DNA of 64,000 bases from Dongshaea marina. GTDB taxonomy: Bacteria; Pseudomonadota; Gammaproteobacteria; Enterobacterales; Aeromonadaceae. The stretch's first letter is position 1. Every line of letters starts with the position of its first letter. Below are positions 36,803-46,466 of this stretch, one piece after another. The position numbers were made by a program, and so were the translations under genes. A model generated the notes under the pieces. It made no database searches and was not told the origin of the DNA. It saw only the letters and a list, made by a program, of their open reading frames with translations. The stretch is from NCBI RefSeq assembly GCF_003072645.1, contig NZ_CP028897.1, forward strand, positions 3,051,658 to 3,115,657, given 5' to 3'.

Positions 36803-39800
36803 CCCTGGTCTTATCCTCCGCGGCTGTATCCTGGTCTGGTGTTTCGTCGGGCTTTTGGTGATCGGCCACAATATCCTGGAGTCGTTCCTGCTCCTCGGGA
36901 GTTTTCTCTTCACTCAGATCTGCAGAGTGGGAGAGGATCGGCAGAGGATCGATAAAGCGCCAGGCTGGCAACGAGCTCAGGACGGTACTGAGCAGCACCC
37001 CGCTTCGGGCCAGCCAGATCACATAACCTATCGACAGGCCGGTCGACAACGCAATCGAGCCGCCAATCAAGGTGGTCTCAACCTTCATACTCTGCTGAGC
37101 CCGCTCGTTCAAATCATTGAGCCCATGAATAAAATCACTTGAGTCATAAAGGGCAAGGGGAGCAAGCTTGGAGCTCAGCAAGCGACTGAAGGTAGTCGTG
37201 GTGAAAAGGTCACGCTTGACGGTAACCCCAACCTCGGAGTCAGACTCCTGGCCCCGGGATTGCAGCTCATCCTGTACCAGGGAGTCGGCAACCTGGTGGG
37301 TCAGTTGTGACAGGGAGAAGGGGGAAATGGCATTGGCTATCAAGTTGTCAAACTCCCCGCTATCCGCCATCACGGGAATATCATCCTGCGCTTCATCAGC
37401 AAGCAGAGCCTCACTCTCATCGAGAGACTCTTCCGTGCTCTCATCCTCTTCAGCCACCTCTGCCTCCTGCTGCACCAGAGCAATCGGGGTCGGAATTGGA
37501 GTCACAACCAGCGACAGCGGGCTACTGGTCACAGCCTCTGCTGTGCCTCTTTGGTCCTGGTAGCTCAGAGTCACCGTTAGCTGCTGGCCGATATCTGCGG
37601 CACTAAGCTGATAACTATCCCCGGTTGCCCCCGCTATGGGCTGACCATTTATCTCCCACTGATAGCTAAAATCTCCCAGGCCATCGGCATCGGTTAAGTT
37701 ATGGCTGAGGGTCATGGTCTGACCAATCCCAACCTGACCGACTATGCTCACACTCCCCTGGGGAAGATCATTGATATTGGCGATCTCTGCGGTCGCGCCA
37801 CTATAGAAGGTTCCCTCATCTGTGCCCTGATCATCGGTATAGCTCACCGCAACTCTGAGAGTTTTCCCCACATCCTGGTCGGTGGGGTTATAGGTTGCGG
37901 CATTCGCTCCCGCAATATCCTCCCAACCGGCACGAGCCAGGCCGGGCTCAAAGCGCTGCCATTGATAAGCCACAATGCTGATGCCATCCTGATCGCTGAG
38001 GCTGCTGAGATCCGCCTGCAGAGCACCATCTTCGATGGACTCCCCGGTGATCTGTGGACTACCAACCGGCAGATCGTTCACATTCGCAATGGCTCCGCTG
38101 CTATCGCTATAGATGGGTCCCTCACGACTGTCTCGATCATCGGTATAGCTCACCCCAACCCGGATCTCCTTCCCTGCATCCAGATCGCCCAGCAGATAGC
38201 TACTGGTGGTGGCCCCACTAATGTCAGACCATACCCCGGCTGAGAGTCGCTGCCACTGGTAGCTGAACACGGCACCACTGATACCATCAATATCCGTGAT
38301 GCCAGCGGCATCGACGCTCAGGGTTTGATCTTCACGGGGGGCGCCACTGATGGCGGGTTGACCCGATGGCAGATCATTGGTATTCGCCACCATCTCACTG
38401 GCAGGGCTATACAGGGGTCCCTCAAAAGTCCCCTGATCATCGTTGTAGGTCAGCTCCAGGCGGATTTGTGAACCGATATCCTGACTGGTCAGGGTATAAC
38501 TGCTATTTTTGGCCCCCAGTATTGATTGCCAGCTGGCCCCATCATAGCGCTGCCACTGGTAGAAAAATCCGGCCGAGGTGCCATCGGCATCTGTGAGAGT
38601 GCTGGTATCGGCAAACAGCTCCTTGTATTCAGCAAGGGTACCGGTAAAGGATACCGATCCCTGAGGCGAGTCATTGACATTAGCAACCATGGCTGTTGCT
38701 GCACTGTAGAGGGTCTCCCGGGTTCCCTGACCATCGGTGTACCAGACCTTGACCCGGATCTCTTTATCCACATCGGCATCATCCAGGATATAGTTCTCAC
38801 CGGTTGCTCCGCTAATATCAGTCCAACTTGCCCCTATCAGATGCTGCCACTGATAGTTAAAGCTACCCAGTCCGTCGATATCGGCGATGGAGGAGGTCAC
38901 GGCGCTGAGGGTTTGATCTTCAGTCGCTGTTCCACTAATCGTGGGTAGCCCCGTTGGGTCGTCATTCAGATTGGCAACCGCGGCTGTTGCCACGCTGTAG
39001 AGCGGCCCCTCGCCCACCCCGGTGTCGTCATTAAAGGTGACCGCTACCCTGAGCTTAAGGCCGACATCGGCATCCCCCAGAGTATAATTTTGGCTGGTAG
39101 CACCACTAACATCCGTCCAGCTCACCCCGTCAAAACGCTGCCATTGGTAGCTAAACACCGAGGTTGCTGTGCCGTCGGGATCACTAACACCCGAGGTTAC
39201 TGCGGTTAAGGTTTGATCCTCGGTCGCTGTGCCAGTGATGGTCGGAGCGCCAGAGGCCGGGTCATTAATATTGGCGATGGTAGCGCTGGCAGCACTGTAG
39301 ACAGGACCCTCGGCGGAGTCATAATCATCGACGTAGCTCACCCCAAGGCGAACCTGCCTGCCCACATCGGCATCGTCCAGGGTATAACTGATGCCCGTAG
39401 CACCACTGATATCATTCCAATTGGCGCCATCGTAGCGCTGCCACTGATAACTAAATACCGCTCCGCTCATCCCATCGGGGTCGGATATACCCGAAGTGTC
39501 ACCGGTGAGGATTTGATCTTCGGTTGCGCTACCAAAGAGAGTCGGTACCCCGGTTGGGGCATCATTGAAATTCGCGACACTGCCGCTGGAAGCACTATAC
39601 AGGGGACCCTCTGCGGTTCCCCAATCATCGGTATACTCAACCTTGACCCGGACCTCCTTGTCCACATCGGCATCATCCAGGGTATAGGCATTATCGGTTT
39701 CTCCGCCGATATCAGACCAATTCACGCCATCATAACGCTGCCATTGATAGGTAAATGCACCACTGATCCCATCGACATCCACAATTGTGGAGTTGTCCAC

Positions 39801-41855
39801 CGACAGGGTCTGATCTTCCTGAACTGTCCCCACCAGACTCGGTGCTCCTGTCGGCAGATCGTTAAGGTTATCTATGGTGCCGGTTTGCAAGCTATAGATG
39901 GGGCCTTCAGCAAACCCTCTGTCATCGGTAAAGCTCACCCCGACTCTGAGCTGCTTGCCGACATCATTATCACCCAGCAGGTAGGTCGATGCGGTGGCTC
40001 CGGAGATATCGGTCCAAACACTGGCCTCAAAACGTTGCCACTGGTAGCTAAAGCTGCCTGAGATCCCATCGGGATCGCTCAGCCCGGATGTTCCGGCGGT
40101 CAGAGTTTTATCCTCCAGAGTCACGCCACTAATGTCAGGAAGTCCGGTCGCCGGATTGTTGCCATAAATCAGGGCCAGTGCTTCGGGAGACTCGGCCGCA
40201 CTGTCCAGGCCAATCTCACTCCCATCAAACAGCATGGCTGCATCCAGATTGGTGGAAGCGCCGGTTCCCTGCAGCTGTAGCAGCAGGAGATCATTGGCCT
40301 GAGCATCGGCCAGATTGTTATTCCCCACAAAATCATCATAGGCATTGAGGGATACCACCAGCTCTCCCTTCTTGAGCGTAATCCCTCCCACACTATGATC
40401 TTGCTGTACCAATTCCACACCACGAATACCCGAATCAATATTGGCCATCGTGCCATCGATAAACAGCTGCTGCCCTGTCACAGAGGTTGATCCACTCAAG
40501 GCTCCAGCAATGGTTCCCCTCCAGATATCCTCACCGGCCAATGCCTTGGAGTTATACAAAAAGTCACCCGGATTAAGGGTGGCCCCCGCCACCGTTGTGG
40601 TCTGCTCCACCAGGGCAAAATCTTTGAGATCGTCCGCAACCGGATTCTCTAACAGGAGGGTAAAGGTGCCGCTGCTGTAGTCACCGCTGTTGGTGGGGCG
40701 AAACAGCACCATATCGGCACTAGTCACTGTTAGTCCGGAGAAATCCTCAGTCGCATCGGTGGAGAATAAAATATCCCCGGCCTGAAGATCATAGGTGTCA
40801 GCCCCTTGCCCTACGGTCAGATCCCAGGTCACCATATGCAGGCCATCCAGGGTCAGATCCCCATCTGTGGCATGGGAGGAGAGATCCAAAAATGAGTTGA
40901 GGGTGCCGGTTGAGGGATCGGTTGCCAGAGCCAGGTTGGGATCGGTCAGGTTTAGCACCTCACCACTGCCCCAGCTGGTGAGGCTAGTGACCCCACTTGG
41001 AGATGCAACATCGGCAGCCGTCGCCAGGATAAAGCCATTTTGCGGCGGTGAAACCAGCAGCTGCTGCCACTGGCTGGCCGAGTCTTGACTAAAGAGCTCC
41101 CGAGTTTCTATATTGCCGTAATGGTATTCAAGGCTCCAGTCGCCTCCAAGCTCGGTACTTCCGGTGAGATCCTCACTGGCCGCTACATCCGCTCCGGTTA
41201 GCTCAGACAGCTCTGTCAGCAATACCTGTCCCTGGGCATTTGCAGCCAGGTTACAGCCGTAAATCAGGATGTCGGCCTCTTCACTGAGACCGGCTTGCCA
41301 ATTCACAAGCTGCTGCTGATAACCGGGCAGACTCGAACTATTCAGCGCTGCATCCCCCAGGGTCAGCTGGCCCGGACTGCCGTGGCTAATCAGGTGCAGG
41401 GCCTGAATATTGTCAAACTGTGCCAGGGTATCGCTGATGAGCTCGACCCCATCGCCCTCCAGCATGATGGTCAAAAGCTCACCCTGACGATCTTTCTCAA
41501 TGCTATCGAGCAGGATCTGGTAGTCAGCCACCGAAACGTCCACGAACACAAGCTCACGAATTTCGGAATACGCAGAGAGTGCAAGGAGCGAAGTATCAGG
41601 CTCCAGAGAGTCGCTCTCAAGAAGTGGCTGGGGTGTGCCTTGAGGATCTTCCTCCCCGGAGGGAAGATCCCGGGTCACTAAAGAGCTCAGCAGGGGATCG
41701 ATATCTGAGGTTTGAGAGAGTTCGGGCTGGAGCTCGGTTGCCGCCGCTCCCACCCCTATGGGATCGGCCGAGAGCAGCAGCCGCTCTTCCAGGCGCTCCA
41801 GCCAGTAGGGAGTTTGAAACTCTTTGGGAGCTCGTTTATCTGTGGATCCTTTCAC
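36795..41855 (-). CDS. Giant DUF4347 repeat protein with LEPR-XLL-like N-terminus and C-terminal membrane anchor
   Basis: This is about 1686 residues. I chose GTG 41855 with AAGGAGG just upstream over a TTG at 41897 that would overlap the adaptor gene. Near the N-terminus, PYWLERLEERLLLSADPIG matches the LEPR-XLL motif of very large surface or repeat proteins. A DUF4347 domain follows (ELVFVDVSVADYQILLDSI, HLISHGSPGQLTLGDAALN, ILIYGCNLAANAQG). After about 300 residues of beta-rich sequence come nine tandem repeats of about 97 residues (SYQWQR..GxxWTDISGAT..Y.L..ADVGKxxRVxVxYTDDxGTxEGPxYS). The C-terminus has a hydrophobic segment (GLSIGYVIWLARSGVLL) with SSLPAWRFIDPLPIL and an acidic tail, predicting an inner-membrane anchor. 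It is flanked by adaptors upstream and the kinase downstream. Confidence 0.85.
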   Translation of the reverse strand: MKGSTDKRAPKEFQTPYWLERLEERLLLSADPIGVGAAATELQPELSQTSDIDPLLSSLVTRDLPSGEEDPQGTPQPLLESDSLEPDTSLLALSAYSEIRELVFVDVSVADYQILLDSIEKDRQGELLTIMLEGDGVELISDTLAQFDNIQALHLISHGSPGQLTLGDAALNSSSLPGYQQQLVNWQAGLSEEADILIYGCNLAANAQGQVLLTELSELTGADVAASEDLTGSTELGGDWSLEYHYGNIETRELFSQDSASQWQQLLVSPPQNGFILATAADVASPSGVTSLTSWGSGEVLNLTDPNLALATDPSTGTLNSFLDLSSHATDGDLTLDGLHMVTWDLTVGQGADTYDLQAGDILFSTDATEDFSGLTVTSADMVLFRPTNSGDYSSGTFTLLLENPVADDLKDFALVEQTTTVAGATLNPGDFLYNSKALAGEDIWRGTIAGALSGSTSVTGQQLFIDGTMANIDSGIRGVELVQQDHSVGGITLKKGELVVSLNAYDDFVGNNNLADAQANDLLLLQLQGTGASTNLDAAMLFDGSEIGLDSAAESPEALALIYGNNPATGLPDISGVTLEDKTLTAGTSGLSDPDGISGSFSYQWQRFEASVWTDISGATASTYLLGDNDVGKQLRVGVSFTDDRGFAEGPIYSLQTGTIDNLNDLPTGAPSLVGTVQEDQTLSVDNSTIVDVDGISGAFTYQWQRYDGVNWSDIGGETDNAYTLDDADVDKEVRVKVEYTDDWGTAEGPLYSASSGSVANFNDAPTGVPTLFGSATEDQILTGDTSGISDPDGMSGAVFSYQWQRYDGANWNDISGATGISYTLDDADVGRQVRLGVSYVDDYDSAEGPVYSAASATIANINDPASGAPTITGTATEDQTLTAVTSGVSDPDGTATSVFSYQWQRFDGVSWTDVSGATSQNYTLGDADVGLKLRVAVTFNDDTGVGEGPLYSVATAAVANLNDDPTGLPTISGTATEDQTLSAVTSSIADIDGLGSFNYQWQHLIGASWTDISGATGENYILDDADVDKEIRVKVWYTDGQGTRETLYSAATAMVANVNDSPQGSVSFTGTLAEYKELFADTSTLTDADGTSAGFFYQWQRYDGASWQSILGAKNSSYTLTSQDIGSQIRLELTYNDDQGTFEGPLYSPASEMVANTNDLPSGQPAISGAPREDQTLSVDAAGITDIDGISGAVFSYQWQRLSAGVWSDISGATTSSYLLGDLDAGKEIRVGVSYTDDRDSREGPIYSDSSGAIANVNDLPVGSPQITGESIEDGALQADLSSLSDQDGISIVAYQWQRFEPGLARAGWEDIAGANAATYNPTDQDVGKTLRVAVSYTDDQGTDEGTFYSGATAEIANINDLPQGSVSIVGQVGIGQTMTLSHNLTDADGLGDFSYQWEINGQPIAGATGDSYQLSAADIGQQLTVTLSYQDQRGTAEAVTSSPLSLVVTPIPTPIALVQQEAEVAEEDESTEESLDESEALLADEAQDDIPVMADSGEFDNLIANAISPFSLSQLTHQVADSLVQDELQSRGQESDSEVGVTVKRDLFTTTTFSRLLSSKLAPLALYDSSDFIHGLNDLNERAQQSMKVETTLIGGSIALSTGLSIGYVIWLARSGVLLSTVLSSLPAWRFIDPLPILSHSADLSEEKTPEEQERLQDIVADHQKPDETPDQDTAAEDKTRDG
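37497..40150 (-). repeat. Nine tandem ~97-residue Ig/cadherin-like coding repeats
   Basis: Within the giant gene, nine units of about 290-300 bases repeat. Shared landmarks are EDQTL, DxDGxSG, FSYQWQR, Y.L.D.DVGKxxRV, YTDDxGTxEGP and a closing ANxNDLP. Units differ enough that they are not recent duplications, except that several share identical TATEDQTL and YTDD blocks. Such arrays form extended rods in adhesins. Confidence 0.8.
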
Positions 41856-41865
41856 CCTGCCTCCT

Positions 41866-42786
41866 TCACCCCTTAACCGATAAGATCCCGGGGCCAAGCT
41901 TAAGGATCTGCTGATAAATGCTCACCGTCTCAGGCAAACGGCCATCTCCATAGTAAGTTGTCTGCTCCACATCATGGCTGTTGGTTTGGGGACTAAACTG
42001 TAGGGCACACTTCACCCCAGCCGGGATCCTGTGCTCGGGATTCGGCAGAATCAGATGCACCCCAAAGGAGCCGCTTCCCACATCACCAATTCGATCCACC
42101 GAGCTGACCCTGGCATACAGGGGCTCCGAGTTGCTATTTTCCGGATGCACCTGGGCCTGCATCCCGGGTTTGATCTGGCCGTAAAAACGCATCGGCACTA
42201 TGGTTTCGACCTTGAGGACATCCAGATTGACGATCCTGACCACAGGCTGCTCCTCGACGTATTCACCTACCGACTTGAGGCGGCGATGGATCACCCCATC
42301 AATGGGTGAAGTCAGGGTCTTTTGTGCCAGCTGTGCCATCGAGCGCTTGAGTTCAAGTTGGCGGATCTGCTGAAGCTCAACCGCCTGCTTCAAGGCACCC
42401 GAAGAGAGATCCACATCGCGATCGCTCTGCTCTTTATCGTGCTCCGACACCAGTTTTCTCTGAAACAAACGGCTAAAGCGTTGCTGGCTTCGCCTGTCAT
42501 AGCTGAGATTGGCCTGACCTATCTCGACCTCGGATTCGATTTTGGCGCGGGCCTGGGCCAGCTCAACGGTCGCCTTTTCGACGCGAGCATCCAGGAGGGC
42601 CACCACATCACCGGCCTTAACCTCCTGACCACGCTCCACCAAGATGGAGCTGATCACCCCGGAAACCGGACTACTAAGATCGATCTCATGTTGTGGCAAC
42701 AGCACACAGTCCATTGCCGGCAGCTCTTCTGCACACAGAGGGAGTGCACAGATGCTCAACAATAATCCCTGATATAGCTTTCTCAC
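41866..42786 (-). CDS. Periplasmic HlyD-family adaptor
   Basis: This is a 306-residue protein with signal peptide MRKLYQGLLLSICALPLCAEE. A barrel-sandwich half (SPVSGVISSILVERGQEVKAGDVVALLD, about 40-68) is followed by a coiled-coil hairpin (about 70-150), then TLTSPIDGVIHRRLKSVGEYVEEQ and a beta-barrel domain. This is a membrane-fusion/RND-type adaptor secreted to the periplasm rather than anchored by an N-terminal helix. It lies between the M50-HlyD fusion and the giant protein gene, whose Shine-Dalgarno overlaps this gene's stop. No pump or TolC gene is adjacent. Confidence 0.85.
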   Translation of the reverse strand: MRKLYQGLLLSICALPLCAEELPAMDCVLLPQHEIDLSSPVSGVISSILVERGQEVKAGDVVALLDARVEKATVELAQARAKIESEVEIGQANLSYDRRSQQRFSRLFQRKLVSEHDKEQSDRDVDLSSGALKQAVELQQIRQLELKRSMAQLAQKTLTSPIDGVIHRRLKSVGEYVEEQPVVRIVNLDVLKVETIVPMRFYGQIKPGMQAQVHPENSNSEPLYARVSSVDRIGDVGSGSFGVHLILPNPEHRIPAGVKCALQFSPQTNSHDVEQTTYYGDGRLPETVSIYQQILKLGPGILSVKG

Positions 42787-42838
42787 ACTTCACTCCTTGC
42801 TGTATCGCGATGCCTTTAACTCAGCAGCCAAGCTCTCG

Positions 42839-44955
42839 TTAAACAACCCCCTGATCCCACCAGCCCTGTAAAGCCCCATGGATCATCTGCGCCAGGCTCC
42901 GGGGTGGGTGCTCAAAACGTATGGTCACATGCCGTCCCAGATAACGCCTTCCCTTGACCTGTGGAAGCTCCAGATTAAACAGGAACATGGGGGCCAACAG
43001 CCGGGTGCCGGAGCTATCCCGGGTATCCACCCGAATATCTCCCCCAGCCAGGGAGCCAAGCAGGGGGGTCGGCAAAACATCTGTAGCCTGGGGCACCTCG
43101 TGGATCCTTGCGACCTTTGTCTCGGGACCTGTCCCCGAATGAAAGCGTACCCTGGCCGAATGCAGTTGCCCGCGGATCTGTTGCGCGACAGGCGCCGGAA
43201 GCAGGGTTTGGATCTCAACCGTTTGCAGATTGTCGACATAGCCCACGGCCGTCCCCTGTTTCAGATAGCGCCCCTGCAGATCCCTGATCCCATGAATATT
43301 AAGATAGCCACTTCGCCGGGCTTTGAGGGTCAATCCCTGGATCCGTTGACGGTTATCAGCAAGCTCGGTGTGGAGCTTGCGAAGCTTTTCCTGTTGCAGC
43401 TGGGACTTTGCAGGCTCAGAGACCAGGTAGCGGCTTCGCTCGTTGCGAGCCCTGGTTAACTGCAGCTCGAGTTTCTGCTGGCGGACTCTCAACTCCGGAT
43501 TATCTAAAGCCAGCAGAGATTCTCCTTCCTCAACCCACTGCCCATTCTTCACATAGATGGCCTTCACAAAACCTGAGCTTTTCAAGCGTAGCTGGGCATC
43601 CTGGTGCAGAGTAACCACCCCATGGGCGTGGGTCGAAGTTTTAAACGGCGTAAAGAAAAGCGCCCCTCCCAAAAAAATACAGAGCATAAAACCGAGCGAA
43701 CATCGGATCTTCACCCCCTGCTCTGCTCCCTTGCGAAGGGCGATAAAACAGAACTTCAGAAGGGGCCAGCCAATCTGCAGCACTAACGCCCACAGGGCCA
43801 AGGTCAGCCCCAGCCAAAACCAGAATGTACTGACATACAGGGCAATCGACAGGCTTAGGAATATCCGGTAAATAATGGCTGACACCCCATACCCGAGCAG
43901 CCAGCCCTTCTCACCGGGCAACAGGGAGAGCGCATCCAAGCGAATACCAAACAGATACTTGAGGCTCTGCTGCTGCAGATAATCTTTCGATCGGGTTGCC
44001 AGGTTCTGCAGACCCAACCACTCGGACAGCAGGTAATATCCATCAAACTTAAGCAGCGGGTTGGCGTTAAACAAAACCGTTGAAACGCCCCCAATGAGAG
44101 CCAGATCAAAGCCGATATCCCTGAGTAGCAGTGAATCACTCCCCAGCCACAGCCCGAGGCCGATACAGGCGATCACAAGCTCGGCCAGCACCCCGGCTGC
44201 CGCCACCAGCATCCTCTGATATTTTTGAGAAAAACGAACACTGTGTGAGGCATTCACATAGGGGATCGGCATAAAGATAAGCAGTAGCAGCCCGGCTTCG
44301 GGTACCTCTCCCCCCAGCGGCGCAGCGCCATTACATGGGCCAGTTCATGAAACAGTTTCAAAAACGGGTAGAGTCCCCACAGCCACAACAAGTTGAGAGG
44401 ATCATCGAGCCGGGCCCTGGAATACTCAATCAGCTCGGGCCAATGACTGATGCAGACCCAGCCACCCCAGATCAGGATGAGGACAGTGATCCACAGGGAG
44501 TAGCGGCTAAACAACAGCGAGCAACATCGCTGCTGCCAACCAAGGTAAGGCCTGGGATCAAAGGAGATGAGCTTAAAGCAGAAGGGATTTGCCAGTACCC
44601 GAAGGGCAAGGGGTTTGACCAATCGGGGAGATGAACTTAAGGAGGCTCCCTCAACCTCAATGAGCCGATGCCTGATAAGCTCAGCCAGCAGCTGGCACAA
44701 CTCCCGGGGAGGCTTGTCGGGAAATGTCCCTTCGGTTTCCTGATAGCTCTGCTCAAGGGTTTTCTGACCATCGAAACTGACAAGAAGCCGATGGGTCGTC
44801 TCATTGATCCGAAACTGCTCACCACGCCCCGGGCTCTCTATCACCCACCACCGGCATCCCCGCTCCACACGAGGATAAAAATGAAGGTCGGAGGAGAGGC
44901 GGATCTTAGACCGATGAAGACTCTCCCAGATTTGGTTTGCCTGCTGCCGGGTCAT
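42839..44955 (-). pseudogene. M50 (site-2 protease-like) / HlyD fusion with RRE-like domain, frameshifted at a G6 tract
   Basis: Restoring one G in the G6 run (C6 at 44310-44315) joins two open frames into one protein of about 705 residues. Order: a PqqD/RRE-like winged helix (about 40-100: EQFRINETTHRLLVSFDGQKTLEQ..LLAELIRHRLIEVEG), membrane helices, the zinc motif HELAH at 203-207, the restored LRRWGGEVPEAGLLLLIFMPIPYVNAS, NANPLLKFDGYY with the likely third zinc ligand, several helices, and a HlyD barrel-sandwich plus coiled coil in the C-terminal half (HAHGVVTLHQDAQLRLKSSGFVKAIYVKNGQ..LALDNPE). Start ATG 44955 follows AGGAG. It could bind and cleave or hold a substrate in the membrane. As given, translation ends soon after HELAH. 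Confidence 0.8.
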
Positions 44956-44966
44956 CCCGTCTCCTG

Positions 44967-46256
44967 TCAGGGGCTCCACGCCCAGAATTTAAGGCGTAGC
45001 CAGTCGATGAGATCATGGGTTAATTGCCATCCCAGGGTCGCCTTGCCAACTTTGATCTTAGCGATCCCACGCATTCCGGGGCGAAGGGCTTCTCCCCTGG
45101 CCTCAATCCTTGCTTCACACAGATAGCTGGTCCCGAGCTCCCCATCGGTAAACACCATGCTGCGTTTCTCAATGATCAGGGGGAACTCCTCGCCGGGAAA
45201 GGCGTTGAGAGTCACCATTCCCTGATCCCCCGCAGTCATCCGATCGATATCCCGCTCATCAACCTGCAGCTCCACCCGGTAACGCGCCAGAGGTGCCATC
45301 TCAAACAGAAGCTGTCCCTTCTCCAAAGGCGCTCCGACCGCCCGGCGCAGATCGCCCGAGATAATCACGCCATCGATGGGCGCCTTGAGCTCAAGCATCT
45401 CCAATTTGTTTTGCAAAAGCTTGAGATCGGCCTTGAGTTCATCAAGCTGACTAAGGTAGAGGCGCGACTCGGCGTAGTGCTGTTCGGCCAGAGCCTGGCG
45501 ATACTGTTTACGGAGCTGATCCTGTTTGAACATAAGCTGCTGCTGCCTGAGCCTGAGCTCTCGTCCGTCCAGGGTTGCGACCGGATCACCGGCTTTGAGG
45601 CTCTGTCCTGCCCTGGCATGGATTGCCAGCAGGTATCCATCAAAGGGGGAGACTATGGCCCGCTCGATCTCCCCCTCGATCGTGGCCTGAGAGTGAATAC
45701 GATATTCAGCGGGGATCATCAGGACGGTGCAGAGGATCACCAGGACAGAGGCAGTAAAAAGACAGAGCCTGCTCCGTGAGCTCAATGCTTGCCACTTCAT
45801 CTTAAGAGAGCGGGTTGCCATTGATTCATTTGAAGGTGGCTCCGGCGGAGGCGAACCAGAAGTCTCCTGTGAGCAGTCTGATAAACCTCTCTCAGAGCTG
45901 GCGGTTTCTTTTAACAGAACGAGCCATTCACCTCCCCATTGAAGAATATGCAGAGCGCGCTGAACCTCTGACTGGCCCGGAAGCATATCAACCACCACCA
46001 CATAGCTTGTCCCCGGAGTATTAACCCCAAGGGCGAGCTGAGCTCCCTGCTCACCATCCCCCATCTGTACCATGGGTGCTTCACGTTGTACCGCCATCTG
46101 TGCCAGGGGCAAAAGTTCGTTTACCCTTGCGGGATTGAGTGAGTCGGGATAGCAAGCCACCGGCTCCATCCCATCCTCCAATGACAAAAAGAGCACCGCC
46201 TGCTGTACCTGGCCAAGCATCTGACAAACATTTGACAGCCATCGGGTCTCCAACAT
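44967..46256 (-). CDS. GAF-like/HlyD inner-membrane adaptor
   Basis: This is about 429 residues from ATG 46256. The N-terminal 130 residues resemble a GAF fold (MLGQVQQAVLFLSLEDG, YVVVVDMLPGQSEVQRALHILQWGGEWLVLL). A transmembrane helix (LCLFTASVLVILCTVLMIPA, about 172-191) and a HlyD periplasmic part follow, with SPFDGYLLAIHARAGQSLKAGDPVATLDG, a coiled coil, LKAPIDGVIISGDL and a beta-barrel. It is the first gene of the cluster, ending 11 bases before the M50 gene. A cytoplasmic GAF domain on a HlyD adaptor suggests control by a small ligand or protein. The ligand is unknown. Confidence 0.8.
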   Translation of the reverse strand: MLETRWLSNVCQMLGQVQQAVLFLSLEDGMEPVACYPDSLNPARVNELLPLAQMAVQREAPMVQMGDGEQGAQLALGVNTPGTSYVVVVDMLPGQSEVQRALHILQWGGEWLVLLKETASSERGLSDCSQETSGSPPPEPPSNESMATRSLKMKWQALSSRSRLCLFTASVLVILCTVLMIPAEYRIHSQATIEGEIERAIVSPFDGYLLAIHARAGQSLKAGDPVATLDGRELRLRQQQLMFKQDQLRKQYRQALAEQHYAESRLYLSQLDELKADLKLLQNKLEMLELKAPIDGVIISGDLRRAVGAPLEKGQLLFEMAPLARYRVELQVDERDIDRMTAGDQGMVTLNAFPGEEFPLIIEKRSMVFTDGELGTSYLCEARIEARGEALRPGMRGIAKIKVGKATLGWQLTHDLIDWLRLKFWAWSP

Positions 46257-46466
46257 TATGCATCCTGCCTCGGAGTTTATATCCACCTAAGTGTAGCCAT
46301 TTGCGTACAATCTGTTATCTGCGGAGCACAGAGATAAAGCCGGGTCAGTGGCTATTGCGCCTCACCTGCGCCATAGATGGCTATCTAGCAGTATCAATGC
46401 CAAAATGTCTTAATGACATCCAAAGGCTTGGCTGACAAGGCGCTTGCGGGGAAAAAATACGCTCGC

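Noticed and set aside
39213-40061. 282-residue plus-strand frame with internal repeats opposite the giant protein
   Set aside because: Its repeats are just the reverse complement of the coding Ig-like repeats.
37497-40150. CRISPR-like array
   Set aside because: The periodicity is about 290-300 bases within an open reading frame and encodes protein repeats.
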